The position numbers were made by a program, and so were the translations under genes. Below the pieces are notes generated by a model. That model was given only the letters and a program-made list of their open reading frames with translations, was not told the DNA's origin and did not search any database. A stretch of 64,000 nucleotides of DNA from Bugula neritina. Lineage: Eukaryota; Bryozoa; Gymnolaemata; Cheilostomatida; Bugulidae. Of the stretch, positions 42,258-57,748 are shown piece after piece. The number at the start of each line of letters is the position of its first letter. Positions within the stretch are counted from its first letter, which is position 1. The DNA lies in NCBI GenBank assembly GCA_964035545.1, contig OZ037768.1, positions 15,314,175 through 15,378,174 of the forward strand, in the 5' to 3' direction.

Positions 42258-44759
42258 GAATTACACTGCAACATACTGCAACATACTGAAATACACTGTA
42301 ACATACTGAAATATACTGGAACATACTGCAACATACTGAAATACACTGTAACATGCTGAAATACACTACAACATACTGCAACGTACTGAAATACACTGTA
42401 AAATATTGAAATACACTGCAACACATTGAAATATACTGCAACATACCGAAATATATGGTAACCTACTAAAAATATACTGTAACACATTGAAATATACCGA
42501 ACATTCTGAAATACACTGCAACACAATGAAGTATACTGAAATATACAGAAGTCTACTAAAAAATACTGAAATAAACTTCAACATACTGAAATATACCTAA
42601 AAGCATTGAAACATACTGAAATACACTGTAACATACTGAAATACATTGCAACACATTGGAATATGCTGCAACATACCGAAATATATGGTAACCTACTGAA
42701 ATATGTTGAAAGCTACTGAAATATACTGCAACATACTGAAATACAATGCAACACATTGAAATATACTGCAACATACTGAAATACACTGTAACATACTGAA
42801 TCACACTGCAACATACTGCAACATACTGCAACATACTGAAATACACTGTAACATACTGAAATATACTGCAACATACTGCAACATACTGAAATACACTGTA
42901 ACATGCTGAAATACACTGCAACATACTGCAACGTACTGAAATACACTGTAAAATATTGAAATACACTGCAACACATTGAAATATACTGCAACATACCGAA
43001 ATATATGGTAACCTACTAAAAATATACTGTAACACATTGAAATATACCGAACATACTGAAATACACTGCAACATAATGCAACATACTGAAATACACTGCA
43101 ACACGCTGAAGTATACTGAAATATACAGAAATTTATTGTAAAACACTGAAATATACTGCAACATACTGAAATATACTGCAACATACTGCAACATACTGAA
43201 ATACACTGTAACATACTGAAATACACTGCAACACATCGAATTATACCGCAACATACCGAATTATATGATAACCTACTGAATTAGACTGTAACACATTGAA
43301 TCATACTGCAACATACTGAAATACACTGCAACACACTGAAGTATAATGTAATATATGGAAATATACTGTAACATACTGTAACATACTGATATACGCTGTA
43401 AAATATTGAATTACACTGCAACATATTGAAATAAACTGCAAAATACCGAAATATATTATAACCTACTCAAAATATACTGTAACACATTGAAATATACCGA
43501 ACTTTCTGAAATACACTGCAACAAAATGAAGTATACTGAAATATACAGAAATCTACTGTAAAATACTGAAATATACTTCAACATATTGAATTATACCTAA
43601 AAACATTGAAACATACCGAAATACACTGTAACATACTGAAATACACTGCAACACATTGAAATATACTGCAACATGTCGAAATATATGGTAACCTACTGAA
43701 ATAAACTGTAACACATTGAATTAATTTACAGAAATGTACTGTAACATACTGAAACATACGTCAACATATTGAAATGAACTGCAACATGCTGAAATATACT
43801 GCAACATACTTAAATACACTGTAACATACTGAATCACACTGCAACATACTGCAACAAACTGAAATGTACTGCAACATGCTGAAATATACTGCAACATACT
43901 GAAATACACTGTAACATACTGAAATACACTGCAACACATTGGACTATACTGCAACATACCGAAATATATGGTAACCTACTGAAATATGTTGCAAACTACC
44001 GAAATATACTGCAACATACTGAAATACAGTGTAACATACTGAAATACACTGCAAGACGCTGAAGTATACCGTATTTTACAGAAAGTAATGTAACATACTG
44101 AAACATACATCAACATACTGAAATGAACCGCAAAATGCTAAAATAGACTGCAACATACGTCAACATAATGAAAAGTACTGCAACTTGCTGAAATATACTG
44201 CAACGTACTGAAATACAGTGTAACATACTGAAATACACTGCAATACACTGAAGTATACCGTAATTTACAGAAATGTACTGTAACATACTGAAACATACGT
44301 CAACATACTGAAATGTACTGCAAAATGCTGGAATATACTGCAACATACTGAAATACACTGTAACAAACTGAATTTCACTGCAACATACTGCAACATACTG
44401 AAGTACACTGCAACAAAATGAAATATACTGTAACACACTGAAACATACTGCAAAATACTGAAATATACTGTAACAAACTAAAGCATCCTGCAATCTACTG
44501 AAATACACTGTAACATACTGAAGTACACTGCAACACATCAGAACATACTGCAACATACCGAAATATATCGTAACCTACTGAAATATGTTGCAAACTACTT
44601 AAATGTACTGCAACATACTGCAACATACTAGGATACACTGTAACATATTGAATTACATCTCAACAGAGTGAAATAAACTTCAACATACTGCAATATACTG
44701 CAACATACTGAAATATACTGCAAGATACTGCAACATACTGAAATACATTGTAAGATACT

Positions 44760-45165
44760 GAAATACACTGTAACATACTGAAATACACTGCAACACATTG
44801 GAAAGTACTGCACCATACTGAAATATGTGGTAACCTACTGCAATATACTGTAACACAGTGAATGAGTTTACAGAAATGTACTGTAACATACTGAAACATA
44901 CGTCAACATACTGAAATGAACTGCAACATGCTGAAATATACTGCAACATACTGAAATACACTGTGACATACTGAAATACACTGCAACACATTGGAATGTA
45001 CTGCACCATACTGAAATATGTGGTAACCTACTGAAATATACTGTAACGCAGTGAATGAGTTTACAGAAATGTACTGTAACATACTGAAACATACGTCAAC
45101 ATACTGAAATGAACAGCAACATGCTGAAATACACTGCAACATACTGAAATACACTGTAACATACT
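44760..45165. repeat. 193-bp module in tandem (two copies)
   Basis: Equivalent of 41852-42257 at offset 2,908, with landmarks at 44811 and 45004. This is the third consecutive copy of the C-type insert. Confidence 0.85.
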
Positions 45166-46899
45166 GAATTACACTGCAACATACTGCAACATACTGAAAT
45201 ACACTGTAACATACTGAAATATACTGGAACATACTGCAACATACTGAAATACACTGTAACATGCTGAAATACACTACAACATACTGCAACGTACTGAAAT
45301 ACACTGTAAAATATTGAAATACACTGCAACACATTGAAATATACTGCAACATACCGAAATATATGGTAACCTACTAAAAATATACTGTAACACATTGAAA
45401 TATACCGAACATTCTGAAATACACTGCAACACAATGAAGTATACTGAAATATACAGAAGTCTACTAAAAAATACTGAAATAAACTTCAACATACTGAAAT
45501 ATATCTAAAAGCATTGAAACATACTGAAATACACTGTAACATACTGAAATACATTGCAACACATTGGAATATGCTGCAACATACCGAAATATATGGTAAC
45601 CTACTGAAATATGTTGAAAGCTACTGAAATATACTGCAACATACTGAAATACAATGCAACACATTGAAATATACTGCAACATACTGAAATACACTGTAAC
45701 ATACTGAATCACACTGCAACATACTGCAACATACTGCAACATACTGAAATACACTGTAACATACTGAAATATACTGCAACATACTGCAACATACTGAAAT
45801 ACACTGTAACATGCTGAAATACACTGCAACATACTGCAACGTACTGAAAAACACTGTAAAATATTGAAATACACTGCAACACATTGAAATATACTGCAAC
45901 ATACCGAAATATATGGTAACCTACTAAAAATATACTGTAACACATTGAAATATACCGAACATTCTGAAATACACTGCAACACAATGAAGTATACTGAAAT
46001 ATACAGAAATCTACCAAAAAATACTGAAATATACTTCAACATACTGAAATATACCTAAAAGCATTGAAACATACTGAAATACACTGTAACATACTGAATC
46101 ACACTGCAACATACTGCAACAAACTGAAATGTACTGCAACATGCTGAAATATACTGCAACATACTGAAATACACTGTAACATACTGAATTACACTGCAAC
46201 ATACTGCGACATACTGAAGTGCACTGCATCAAAATTAAACATACTGTAACACACTGAAACATACTGCAAATTACTGAAATATATGGTAACCTACTCAAAA
46301 TATACTGCAACATACTGAAATATGCTGTAGCATACTGAAATACACTGCAAAACACTGAAGTATACCGTAATTTACAGAAATGTACTGTAACATACTGAAA
46401 CATACGTCAACATACTGAAATGTACGGCAACATGCTGGAATTGACTGTAACATACTGAATCACACTGCAACATACTGCAACATATTGAATTACACTGTAA
46501 CATACTGAAATATACTGCAACATACTGCAACATACTGAAATACACTGTAACATACTGAAATATACTGCAAAATACTGAAATACACCGTAACAAACTGAAT
46601 TACACAGCAACATACTGAAATACACTGTAACATACTGAAATACACTGCAACACATTGGAATGCACTGCAACTTACCGAAATATATGGTAACGTATTGAAA
46701 TATGTTGCAAACCACTGAAATATACTGCAACATACTGAAATAAATTGCAACACATTGAAATATACTGCAACATACCGAAATATATGGTAACCTACTGAAA
46801 TACACTGTAACACATTGAATGGGTTTACAGAAATAGACTGCAACATACTGAAATACACTGTAACATATTGAATCACGCTGCAACATACTGCAACATACT

Positions 46900-49286
46900 G
46901 AACTACACTGTAACATATTGAAATATACTGCAACCTACTGCAACATACTGAAGTACACCGTAACATACTGAAATACACTGCAACATAATGCAACATACTG
47001 AAATACACTGCAACACGCTGAAGTATACTGAAATATACAGAAATCTATTGTAAAACACTGAAATATACTGCAACATACTGAAATATACTGCAACATACTG
47101 CAACATACTGAAATACACTGTAACATACTGAAATACACTGCAACACATCGAAATATACCGCAACATACCGAATTATATGATAACCTACTGAATTAGACTG
47201 TAACACATTGAATCATACTGCAACATACTGAAATACACTGCAACACACTGAAGTATAATGTAATATATGGAAATATACTGTAACATACTGTAACATACTG
47301 ATATACGCTGTAAAATATTGAATTACACTGCAACATATTGAAATAAACTGCAACATACCGAAATATATTATAACCTACTCAAAATATACTGTAACACATT
47401 GAAATATACCGAACTTTCTGAAATACACTGCAACAAAATGAAGTATACTGAAATATACAGAAATCTACTGTAAAATACTGAAATATACTTCAACATATTG
47501 AATTATACCTAAAAACATTGAAACATACCAAAATACACTGTAACATACTGAAATACACTGCAACACATTGAAATATACTGCAACATGCCGAAATATATGG
47601 TAACCTACTGAAATATACTGTAACACATTGAATTAATTTACAGAAATGTACTGTAACATACTGAAACATACGTCAACATACTGAAATGAACTGCAACATG
47701 CTGAAATATACTGCAACATACTTAAATACACTGTAACATACTGAATCACACTGCAACATACTGCAACAAACTGAAATGTACTGCAACATGCTGAAATATA
47801 CTGCAACATACTGAAATACACTGTAACATACTGAAATACACTGCAACACATTGGACTATACTGCAACATACCGAAATATATGGTAACCTACTGAAATATG
47901 TTGCAAACTACCGAAATATACTGCAACATACTGAAATACAGTGTAACATACTGAAATACACTGCAAGACGCTGAAGTATACCGTATTTTACAGAAAGTAA
48001 TGTAACATACTGAAACATACATCAACATACTGAAATGAACCGCAAAATGCTAAAATAGACTGCAACATACTGAAATACACTGTAACGTACTGAATCACAC
48101 TGCAACATACTGCAACATACTGAAATACACTGTAACATACTGAAATATACTGCAACATACTGCAACATACTGAAATACACTGTAACATGCTGAAATACAC
48201 TGCAACATACTGCAACGTACTGAAATACACTGTAAAATATTGAAATACACTGCAACACATTGAAATATACTGCAACATACCGAAATATATGGTAACCTAC
48301 TAAAAATATACTGTAACACATTGAAATATACCGAACATTCTGAAATACACTGCAACACAATGAAGTATACTGAAATATACAGAAATCTACCAAAAAATAC
48401 TGAAATATACTTCAACATACTGAAATATACCTAAAAGCATTGAAACATACTGAAATACACTGTAACATACTGAATCACACTGCAACATACTGCAACAAAC
48501 TGAAATGTACTGCAACATGCTGAAATATACTGCAACATACTGAAATACACTGTAACATACTGAATTACACTGCAACATACTGCGACATACTGAAGTGCAC
48601 TGCATCAAAATTAAACATACTGTAACACACTGAAACATACTGCAAATTACTGAAATATATGGTAACCTACTCAAAATATACTGCAACATACTGAAATATG
48701 CTGTAGCATACTGAAATACACTGCAAAACACTGAAGTATACCGTAATTAACAGAAATGTACTGTAACATACTGAAACATACGTCAACATACTGAAATGTA
48801 CGGCAACATGCTGGAATTGACTGTAACATACTGAATCACACTGCAACATACTGCAACATATTGAATTACACTGTAACATACTGAAATATACTGCAACATA
48901 CTGCAACATACTGAAATACACTGTAACATACTGAAATACACTGCAAAATACTGAAATACACCGTAACAAACTGAATTACACAGCAACATACTGAAATACA
49001 CTGTAACATACTGAAATACACTGCAACACATTTGGAATGCACTGCAACTTACCGAAATATATGGTAACGTATTGAAATATGTTGCAAACCACTGAAATAT
49101 ACTGCAACATACTGCAACATACTGAAATAAATTGCAACACATTGAAATATACTGCAACATACCGAAATATATGGTAACCTACTGAAATACACTGTAACAC
49201 ATTGAATGGGTTTACAGAAATAGACTGCAACATACTGAAATACACTGTAACATATTAAATCACGCTGCAACATACTGCAACATACT
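46900..49286. repeat. HOR family F, copy of 2,387 bp
   Basis: Ordinary F unit without the C-type insert. It is 1 bp longer than the basic unit because of an extra T near 49032 (ACATTTGGAATG where others have ACATTGGAATG). Confidence 0.9.
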
Positions 49287-51672
49287 GAACTACACTGTAA
49301 CATATTGAAATATACTGCAACCTACTGCAACATACTGAAGTACACCGTAACATACTGAAATACACTGCAACATAATGCAACATACTGAAATACACTGCAA
49401 CACGCTGAAGTATACTGAAATATACAGAAATCTATTGTAAAACACTGAAATATACTGCAACATACTGAAATATACTGCAACATACTGCAACATACTGAAA
49501 TACACTGTAACATACTGAAATACACTGCAACACATCGAAATATACCGCAACATACCGAATTATATGATAACCTACTGAATTAGACTGTAACACATTGAAT
49601 CATACTGCAACATACTGAAATACACTGCAACACACTGAAGTATAATGTAATATATGGAAATATACTGTAACATACTGTAACATACTGATATACGCTGTAA
49701 AATATTGAATTACACTGCAACATATTGAAATAAACTGCAACATACCGAAATATATTATAACCTACTCAAAATATACTGTAACACATTGAAATATACCGAA
49801 CTTTCTGAAATACACTGCAACAAAATGAAGTATACTGAAATATACAGAAATCTACTGTAAAATACTGAAATATACTTCAACATATTGAATTATACCTAAA
49901 AACATTGAAACATACCAAAATACACTGTAACATACTGAAATACACTGCAACACATTGAAATATACTGCAACATGCCGAAATATATGGTAACCTACTGAAA
50001 TATACTGTAACACATTGAATTAATTTACAGAAATGTACTGTAACATACTGAAACATACGTCAACATACTGAAATGAACTGCAACATGCTGAAATATACTG
50101 CAACATACTTAAATACACTGTAACATACTGAATCACACTGCAACATACTGCAACAAACTGAAATGTACTGCAACATGCTGAAATATACTGCAACATACTG
50201 AAATACACTGTAACATACTGAAATACACTGCAACACATTGGACTATACTGCAACATACCGAAATATATGGTAACCTACTGAAATATGTTGCAAACTACCG
50301 AAATATACTGCAACATACTGAAATACAGTGTAACATACTGAAATACACTGCAAGACGCTGAAGTATATCGTATTTTACAGAAAGTAATGTAACATACTGA
50401 AACATACATCAACATACTGAAATGAACCGCAAAATGCTAAAATAGACTGCAACATACTGAAATACACTGTAACGTACTGAATCACACTGCAACATACTGC
50501 AACATACTGAAATACACTGTAACATACTGAAATATACTGCAACATACTGCAACATACTGAAATACACTGTAACATGCTGAAATACACTGCAACATACTGC
50601 AACGTACTGAAATACACTGTAAAATATTGAAATACACTGCAACACATTGAAATATACTGCAACATACCGAAATATATGGTAACCTACTAAAAATATACTG
50701 TAACACATTGAAATATACCGAACATTCTGAAATACACTGCAACACAATGAAGTATACTGAAATATACAGAAATCTACCAAAAAATACTGAAATATACTTC
50801 AACATACTGAAATATACCTAAAAGCATTGAAACATACTGAAATACACTGTAACATACTGAATCACACTGCAACATACTGCAACAAACTGAAATGTACTGC
50901 AACATGCTGAAAAATACTGCAACATACTGAAATACACTGTAACATACTGAATTACACTGCAACATACTGCGACATACTGAAGTGCACTGCATCAAAATTA
51001 AACATACTGTAACACACTGAAACATACTGCAAATTACTGAAATATATGGTAACCTACTCAAAATATACTGCAACATACTGAAATATGCTGTAGCATACTG
51101 AAATACACTGCAAAACACTGAAGTATACCGTAATTAACAGAAATGTACTGTAACATACTGAAACATACGTCAACATACTGAAATGTACGGCAACATGCTG
51201 GAATTGACTGTAACATACTGAATCACACTGCAACATACTGCAACATATTGAATTACACTGTAACATACTGAAATATACTGCAACATACTGCAACATACTG
51301 AATTACACTGTAACATACTGAAATATACTGCAAAATACTGAAATACACCGTAACAAACTGAATTACACAGCAACATACTGAAATACACTGTAACATACTG
51401 AAATACACTGCAACACATTGGAATGCACTGCAACTTACCGAAATATATAGTAACGTATTGAAATATGTTGCAAACCACTGAAATATACTGCAACATACTG
51501 CAACATACTGAAATAAATTGCAACACATTGAAATATACTGCAACATACCGAAATATATGGTAACCTACTGAAATACACTGTAACGCATTGAATGGGTTTA
51601 CAGAAATAGACTGCAACACACTGAAATACACTGTAACATATTGAATCACGCTGCAACATACTGCAACATACT
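49287..51672. repeat. HOR family F, copy of 2,386 bp
   Basis: Near-identical to the preceding copy in all lines compared. Small private changes occur, such as GTATATCGTATTTT near 50370 and an AAAAATACTGC variant near 50911 that is shared with the two following copies. Confidence 0.9.
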
Positions 51673-53978
51673 GAACTACACTGTAACATATTGAAATATA
51701 CTGCAACCTACTGCAACATACTGAAGTACACCGTAACATACTGAAATACACTGCAACATAATGCAACATACTGAAATACACTGCAACACGCTGAAGTATA
51801 CTGAAATATACAGAAATCTATTGTAAAACACTGAAATATACTGCAACATACTGAAATATACTGCAACATACTGCAACATACTGAAATACACTGTAACATA
51901 CTGAAATACACTGCAACACATCGAAATATACCGCAACATACCGAATTATATGATAACCTACTGAATTAGACTGTAACACATTGAATCATACTGCAACATA
52001 CTGAAATACACTGCAACACACTGAAGTATAATGTAATATATGGAAATATACTGTAACATACTGTAACATACTGATATACGCTGTAAAATATTGAGTTACA
52101 CTGCAACATATTGAAATAAACTGCAACATACCGAAATATATTATAACCTACTCAAAATATACTGTAACACATTGAAATATACCGAACTTTCTGAAATACA
52201 CTGCAACAAAATGAAGTATACTGAAATATACAGAAATCTACTGTAAAATACTGAAATATACTTCAACATATTGAATTATACCTAAAAACATTGAAACATA
52301 CCGAAATACACTGTAACATACTGAAATACACTGCAACACATTGAAATATACTGCAACATGCCGAAATATATGGTAACCTACTGAAATATACTGTAACACA
52401 TTGAATTAATTTACAGAAATGTACTGTAACATACTGAAACATACGTCAACATACTGAAATGAACTGCAACATGCTGAAATATACTGCAACATACTTAAAT
52501 ACACTGTAACATACTGAATCACACTGCAACATACTGCAACAAACTGAAATGTACTGCAACATGCTGAAATATACTGCAACATACTGAAATACACTGTAAC
52601 ATACTGAAATACACTGCAACACATTGGACTATACTGCAACATACCGAAATATATGGTAACCTACTGAAATATAGTGCAAACTACCGAAATATACTGCAAC
52701 ATACTGAAATACAGTGTAACATACTGAAATACACTGCAAGACGCTGAAGTATACCGTATTTTACAGAAAGTAATGTAACATACTGAAACATACATCAACA
52801 TACTGAAATGAACCGCAAAATGCTAAAATAGACTGCAACATACTGAAATACACTGTAACGTACTGAATCACACTGCAACATACTGAAATACACTGTAACA
52901 TACTGAAATATACTGCAACATACTGCAACATACTGAAATACACTGCAACACATTGAAATATACTGCAACATACCGAAATATATGGTAACCTACTAAAAAT
53001 ATACTGTAACACATTGAAATATACCGAACATTCTGAAATACACTGCAACACAATGAAGTATACTGAAATATACAGAAATCTACCAAAAAATACTGAAATA
53101 TACTTCAACATACTGAAATATACCTAAAAGCTTTGAAACATACTGAAATACACTGTAACATACTGAATCACACTGCAACATACTGCAACAAACTGAAATG
53201 TACTGCAACATGCTGAAAAATACTGCAACATACTGAAATACACTGTAACATACTGAATTACACTGCAACATACTGCGACATACTGAAGTGCACTGCATCA
53301 AAATTAAACATACTGTAACACACTGAAACATACTGCAAATAACTGAAATATATGGTAACCTACTCAAAATATACTGCAACATACTGAAATATGCTGTAGC
53401 ATACTGAAATACACTGCAAAACACTGAAGTATACCGTAATTAACAGAAATGTACTGTAACATACTGAAACATACGTCAACATACTGAAATGTACGGCAAC
53501 ATGCTGGAATTGACTGTAACATACTGAATCACACTGCAACATACTGCAACATATTGAATTACACTGTAACATACTGAAATATACTGCAACATACTGCAAC
53601 ATACTGAAATACACTGTAACATACTGAAATATACTGCAAAATACTGAAATACACCGTAACAAACTGAATTACACAGCAACATACTGAAATACAGTGTAAC
53701 ATACTGAAATACACTGCAACACATTGGAATGCACTGCAACTTACCGAAATATATGGTAACGTATTGAAATATGTTGCAAACCACTGAAATATACTGCAAC
53801 ATACTGCAACATACTGAAATAAATTGCAACACATTGAAATATACTGCAACATACCGAAATATATGGTAACCTACTGAAATACACTGTAACGCATTGAATG
53901 GGTTTACAGAAATAGACTGCAACATACTGAAATACACTGTAACATATTGAATCACGCTGCAACATACTGCAACATACT
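51673..53978. repeat. HOR family F, copy of 2,306 bp (80-bp deletion)
   Basis: Relative to the previous unit one 10-bp unit is missing near 52880 and about 70 bp near 52950 (the stretch with ACATGCTGAAATACACTG and GTAAAATATTG), 80 bp in total. Otherwise it is nearly identical. Confidence 0.9.
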
Positions 53979-56284
53979 GAACTACACTGTAACATATTGA
54001 AATATACTGCAACCTACTGCAACATACTGAAGTACACCGTAACATACTGAAATACACTGCAACATAATGCAACATACTGAAATACACTGCAACACGCTGA
54101 AGTATACTGAAATATACAGAAATCTATTGTAAAACACTGAAATATACTGCAACATACTGAAATATACTGCAACATACTGCAACATACTGAAATACACTGT
54201 AACATACTGAAATACACTGCAACACATCGAAATATACCGCAACATACCGAATTATATGATAACCTACTGAATTAGACTGTAACACATTGAATCATACTGC
54301 AACATACTGAAATACACTGCAACACACTGAAGTATAATGTAATATATGGAAATATACTGTAACATACTGTAACATACTGATATACGCTGTAAAATATTGA
54401 ATTACACTGCAACATATTGAAATAAACTGCAACATACCGAAATATATTATAACCTACTCAAATTATACTGTAACACATTGAAATATACCGAACTTTCTGA
54501 AATACACTGCAACAAAATGAAGTATACTGAAATATACAGAAATCTACTGTAAAATACTGAAATATACTTCAACATAATGAATTATACCTAAAAACATTGA
54601 AACATACCGAAATACACTGTAACATACTGAAATACACTGCAACACATTGAAATATACTGCAACATGCCGAAATATATGGTAACCTACTGAAATATACTGT
54701 AACACATTGAATTAATTTACAGAAATGTACTGTAACATACTGAAACATACGTCAACATACTGAAATGAACTGCAACATGCTGAAATATACTGCAACATAC
54801 TTAAATACACTGTAACATACTGAATCACACTGCAACATACTGCAACAAACTAAAATGTACTGCAACATGCTGAAATATACTGCAACATACTGAAATACAC
54901 TGTAACATACTGAAATACACTGCAACACATTGGACTATACTGCAACATACCGAAATATATGGTAACCTACTGAAATATGTTGCAAACTACCGAAATATAC
55001 TGCAACATACTGAAATACAGTGTAACATACTGAAATACACTGCAAGACGCTGAAGTATACCGTATTTTACAGAAAGTAATGTAACATACTGAAACATACA
55101 TCAACATACTGAAATGAACCGCAAAATGCTAAAATAGACTGCAACATACTGAAATACACTGTAACGTACTGAATCACACTGCAACATACTGAAATACACT
55201 GTAACATACTGAAATATACTGCAACATACTGCAACATACTGAAATACACTGCAACACATTGAAATATACTGCAACATACCGAAATATATGGTAACCTACT
55301 AAAAATATACTGTAACACATTGAAATATACCGAACATTCTGAAATACACTGCAACACAATGAAGTATACTGAAATATACAGAAATCTACCAAAAAATACT
55401 GAAATATACTTCAACATACTGAAATATACCTAAAAGCATTGAAACATACTGAAATACACTGTAACATACTGAATCACACTGCAACATACTGCAACAAACT
55501 GAAATGTACTGCAACATGCTGAAAAATACTGCAACATACTGAAATACACTGTAACATACTGAATTACACTGCAACATACTGCGACATACTGAAGTGCACT
55601 GCATCAAAATTAAACATACTGTAACACACTGAAACATACTGCAAATTACTGAAATATATGGTAACCTACTCAAAATATACTGCAACATACTGATATATGC
55701 TGTAGCATACTGAAATACACTGCAAAACACTGAAGTATACCGTAATTAACAGAAATGTACTGTAACATACTGAAACATACGTCAACATACTGAAATGTAC
55801 GGCAACATGCTGGAATTGACTGTAACATACTGAATCACACTGCAACATACTGCAACATATTGAATTACACTGTAACATACTGAAATATACTGCAACATAC
55901 TGCAACATACTGAAATACACTGTAACATACTGAAATATACTGCAAAATACTGAAATACACCGTAACAAACTGAATTACACAGCAACATACTGAAATACAC
56001 TGTAACATACTGAAATACACTGCAACACATTGGAATGCACTGCAACTTACCGAAATATATGGTAACGTATTGAAATATGTTGCAAACCACTGAAATATAC
56101 TGCAACATACTGCAACATACTGAAATAAATTGCAACACATTGAAATATACTGCAACATACCGAAATATATGGTAACCTACTGAAATACACTGTAACGCAT
56201 TGAATGGGTTTACAGAAATAGACTGCAACATACTGAAATACACTGTAACATATTGAATCACGCTGCAACATACTGCAACATACT
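53979..56284. repeat. HOR family F, second copy of 2,306 bp
   Basis: It carries exactly the same 80-bp reduction (near 55185-55255) as the preceding unit, so the deleted form was itself duplicated. Confidence 0.9.
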
Positions 56285-57748
56285 GAACTACACTGTAACA
56301 TATTGAAATATACTGCAACCTACTGCAACATACTGAAGTACACCGTAACATACTGAAATACACTGCAACATAATGCAACATACTGAAATACACTGCAACA
56401 CGCTGAAGTATACTGAAATATACAGAAATCTATTGTAAAACACTGAAATATACTGCAACATACTGAAATATACTGCAACATACTGCAACATACTGAAATA
56501 CACTGTAACATACTGAAATACACTGCAACACATCGAAATATACCGCAACATACCGAATTATATGATAACCTACTGAATTAGACTGTAACACATTGAATCA
56601 TACTGCAACATACTGAAATACACTGCAACACACTGAAGTATAATGTAATATATGGAAATATACTGTAACATACTGTAACATACTGATATACGCTGTAAAA
56701 TATTGAATTACACTGCAACATATTGAAATAAACTGCAACATACCGAAATATATTATAACCTACTCAAAATATACTGTAACACATTGAAATATACCGAACT
56801 TTCTGAAATACACTGCAACAAAATGAAGTATACTGAAATATACAGAAATCTACTGTAAAATACTGAAATATACTTCAACATACTGAAATATACCTAAAAG
56901 CATTGAAACATACTGAAATACACTGTAACATACTGAATCACACTGCAACATACTGCAACAAACTGAAATGTACTGCAACATGCTGTAATATACTGCAACA
57001 TACTGAAATACACTGTAACATACTGAATTACACTGCAACATACTGCGACATACTGAAGTGCACTGCATCAAAATTAAACATACTGTAACACACTGAAACA
57101 TACTGCAAATTACTGAAATATATGGTAACCTACTCAAAATATACTGCAACATACTGAAATATGCTGTAGCATACTGAAATACACTGCAAAACACTGAAGT
57201 ATACCGTAATTTACAGAAATGTACTGTAACATACTGAAACATACGTCAACATACTGAAATGTACGGCAACATGTTGGAATTGACTGTAACATACTGAATC
57301 ACACTGCAACATACTGCAACATATTGAATTACACTGTAACATACTGAAATATACTGCAACATACTGCAACATACTGAAATACACTGTAACATACTGAAAT
57401 ATACTGCAAAATACTGAAATACACCGTAACAAACTGAATTACACAGCAACATACTGAAATACACTGTAACATACTGAAATACACTGCAACACATTGGAAT
57501 GCACTGCAACTTACCGAAATATATGGTAACGTATTGAAATATGTTGCAAACCACTGAAATATACTGCAACATACTGCAACATACTGAAATAAATTGGAAC
57601 ACATTGAAATATACTGCAACATACCGAAATATATGGTAACCTACTGAAATACACTGTAACACATTGAATGGGTTTACAGAAATAGACTGCAACATACTGA
57701 AATACACTGTAACATATTGAATCACGCTGCAACATACTGCAACATACT
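56285..57748. repeat. HOR family F, short copy of 1,464 bp
   Basis: The unit is normal until ATACTTCAACATA near 56870-56882. It then continues with the ACTGAAATATACCTAAAAGC sequence that in full units lies about 922 bp further on. The lost part includes the GAATTAATTTACAG and ATTTTACAGAAAG segments. Confidence 0.9.

Larger units (their letters stand above)
40080..46899. repeat. HOR family F, fused double copy (6,820 bp)
   Basis: It first repeats copy 2 at offset 3,922 up to about 43054. There it jumps back to sequence equivalent to 40146 and repeats it at offset 2,908 up to about 45961, then finishes as an F unit (offset 6,830 to copy 2, then 6,820 after a 10-bp deletion near 46730). The landmark is lost at the jump, hence the double length. 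The join at 43050-43060 is between TACCGAACATTCTG-type and GTAACATACTGAAATAC-type parents. Confidence 0.87.

Noticed and set aside
56903-57088. Plus-strand open frame of 61 residues
   Set aside because: Same cause as at 17019: chance loss of TGA in repeated units. The corresponding place in sister F copies is not open in the same way.
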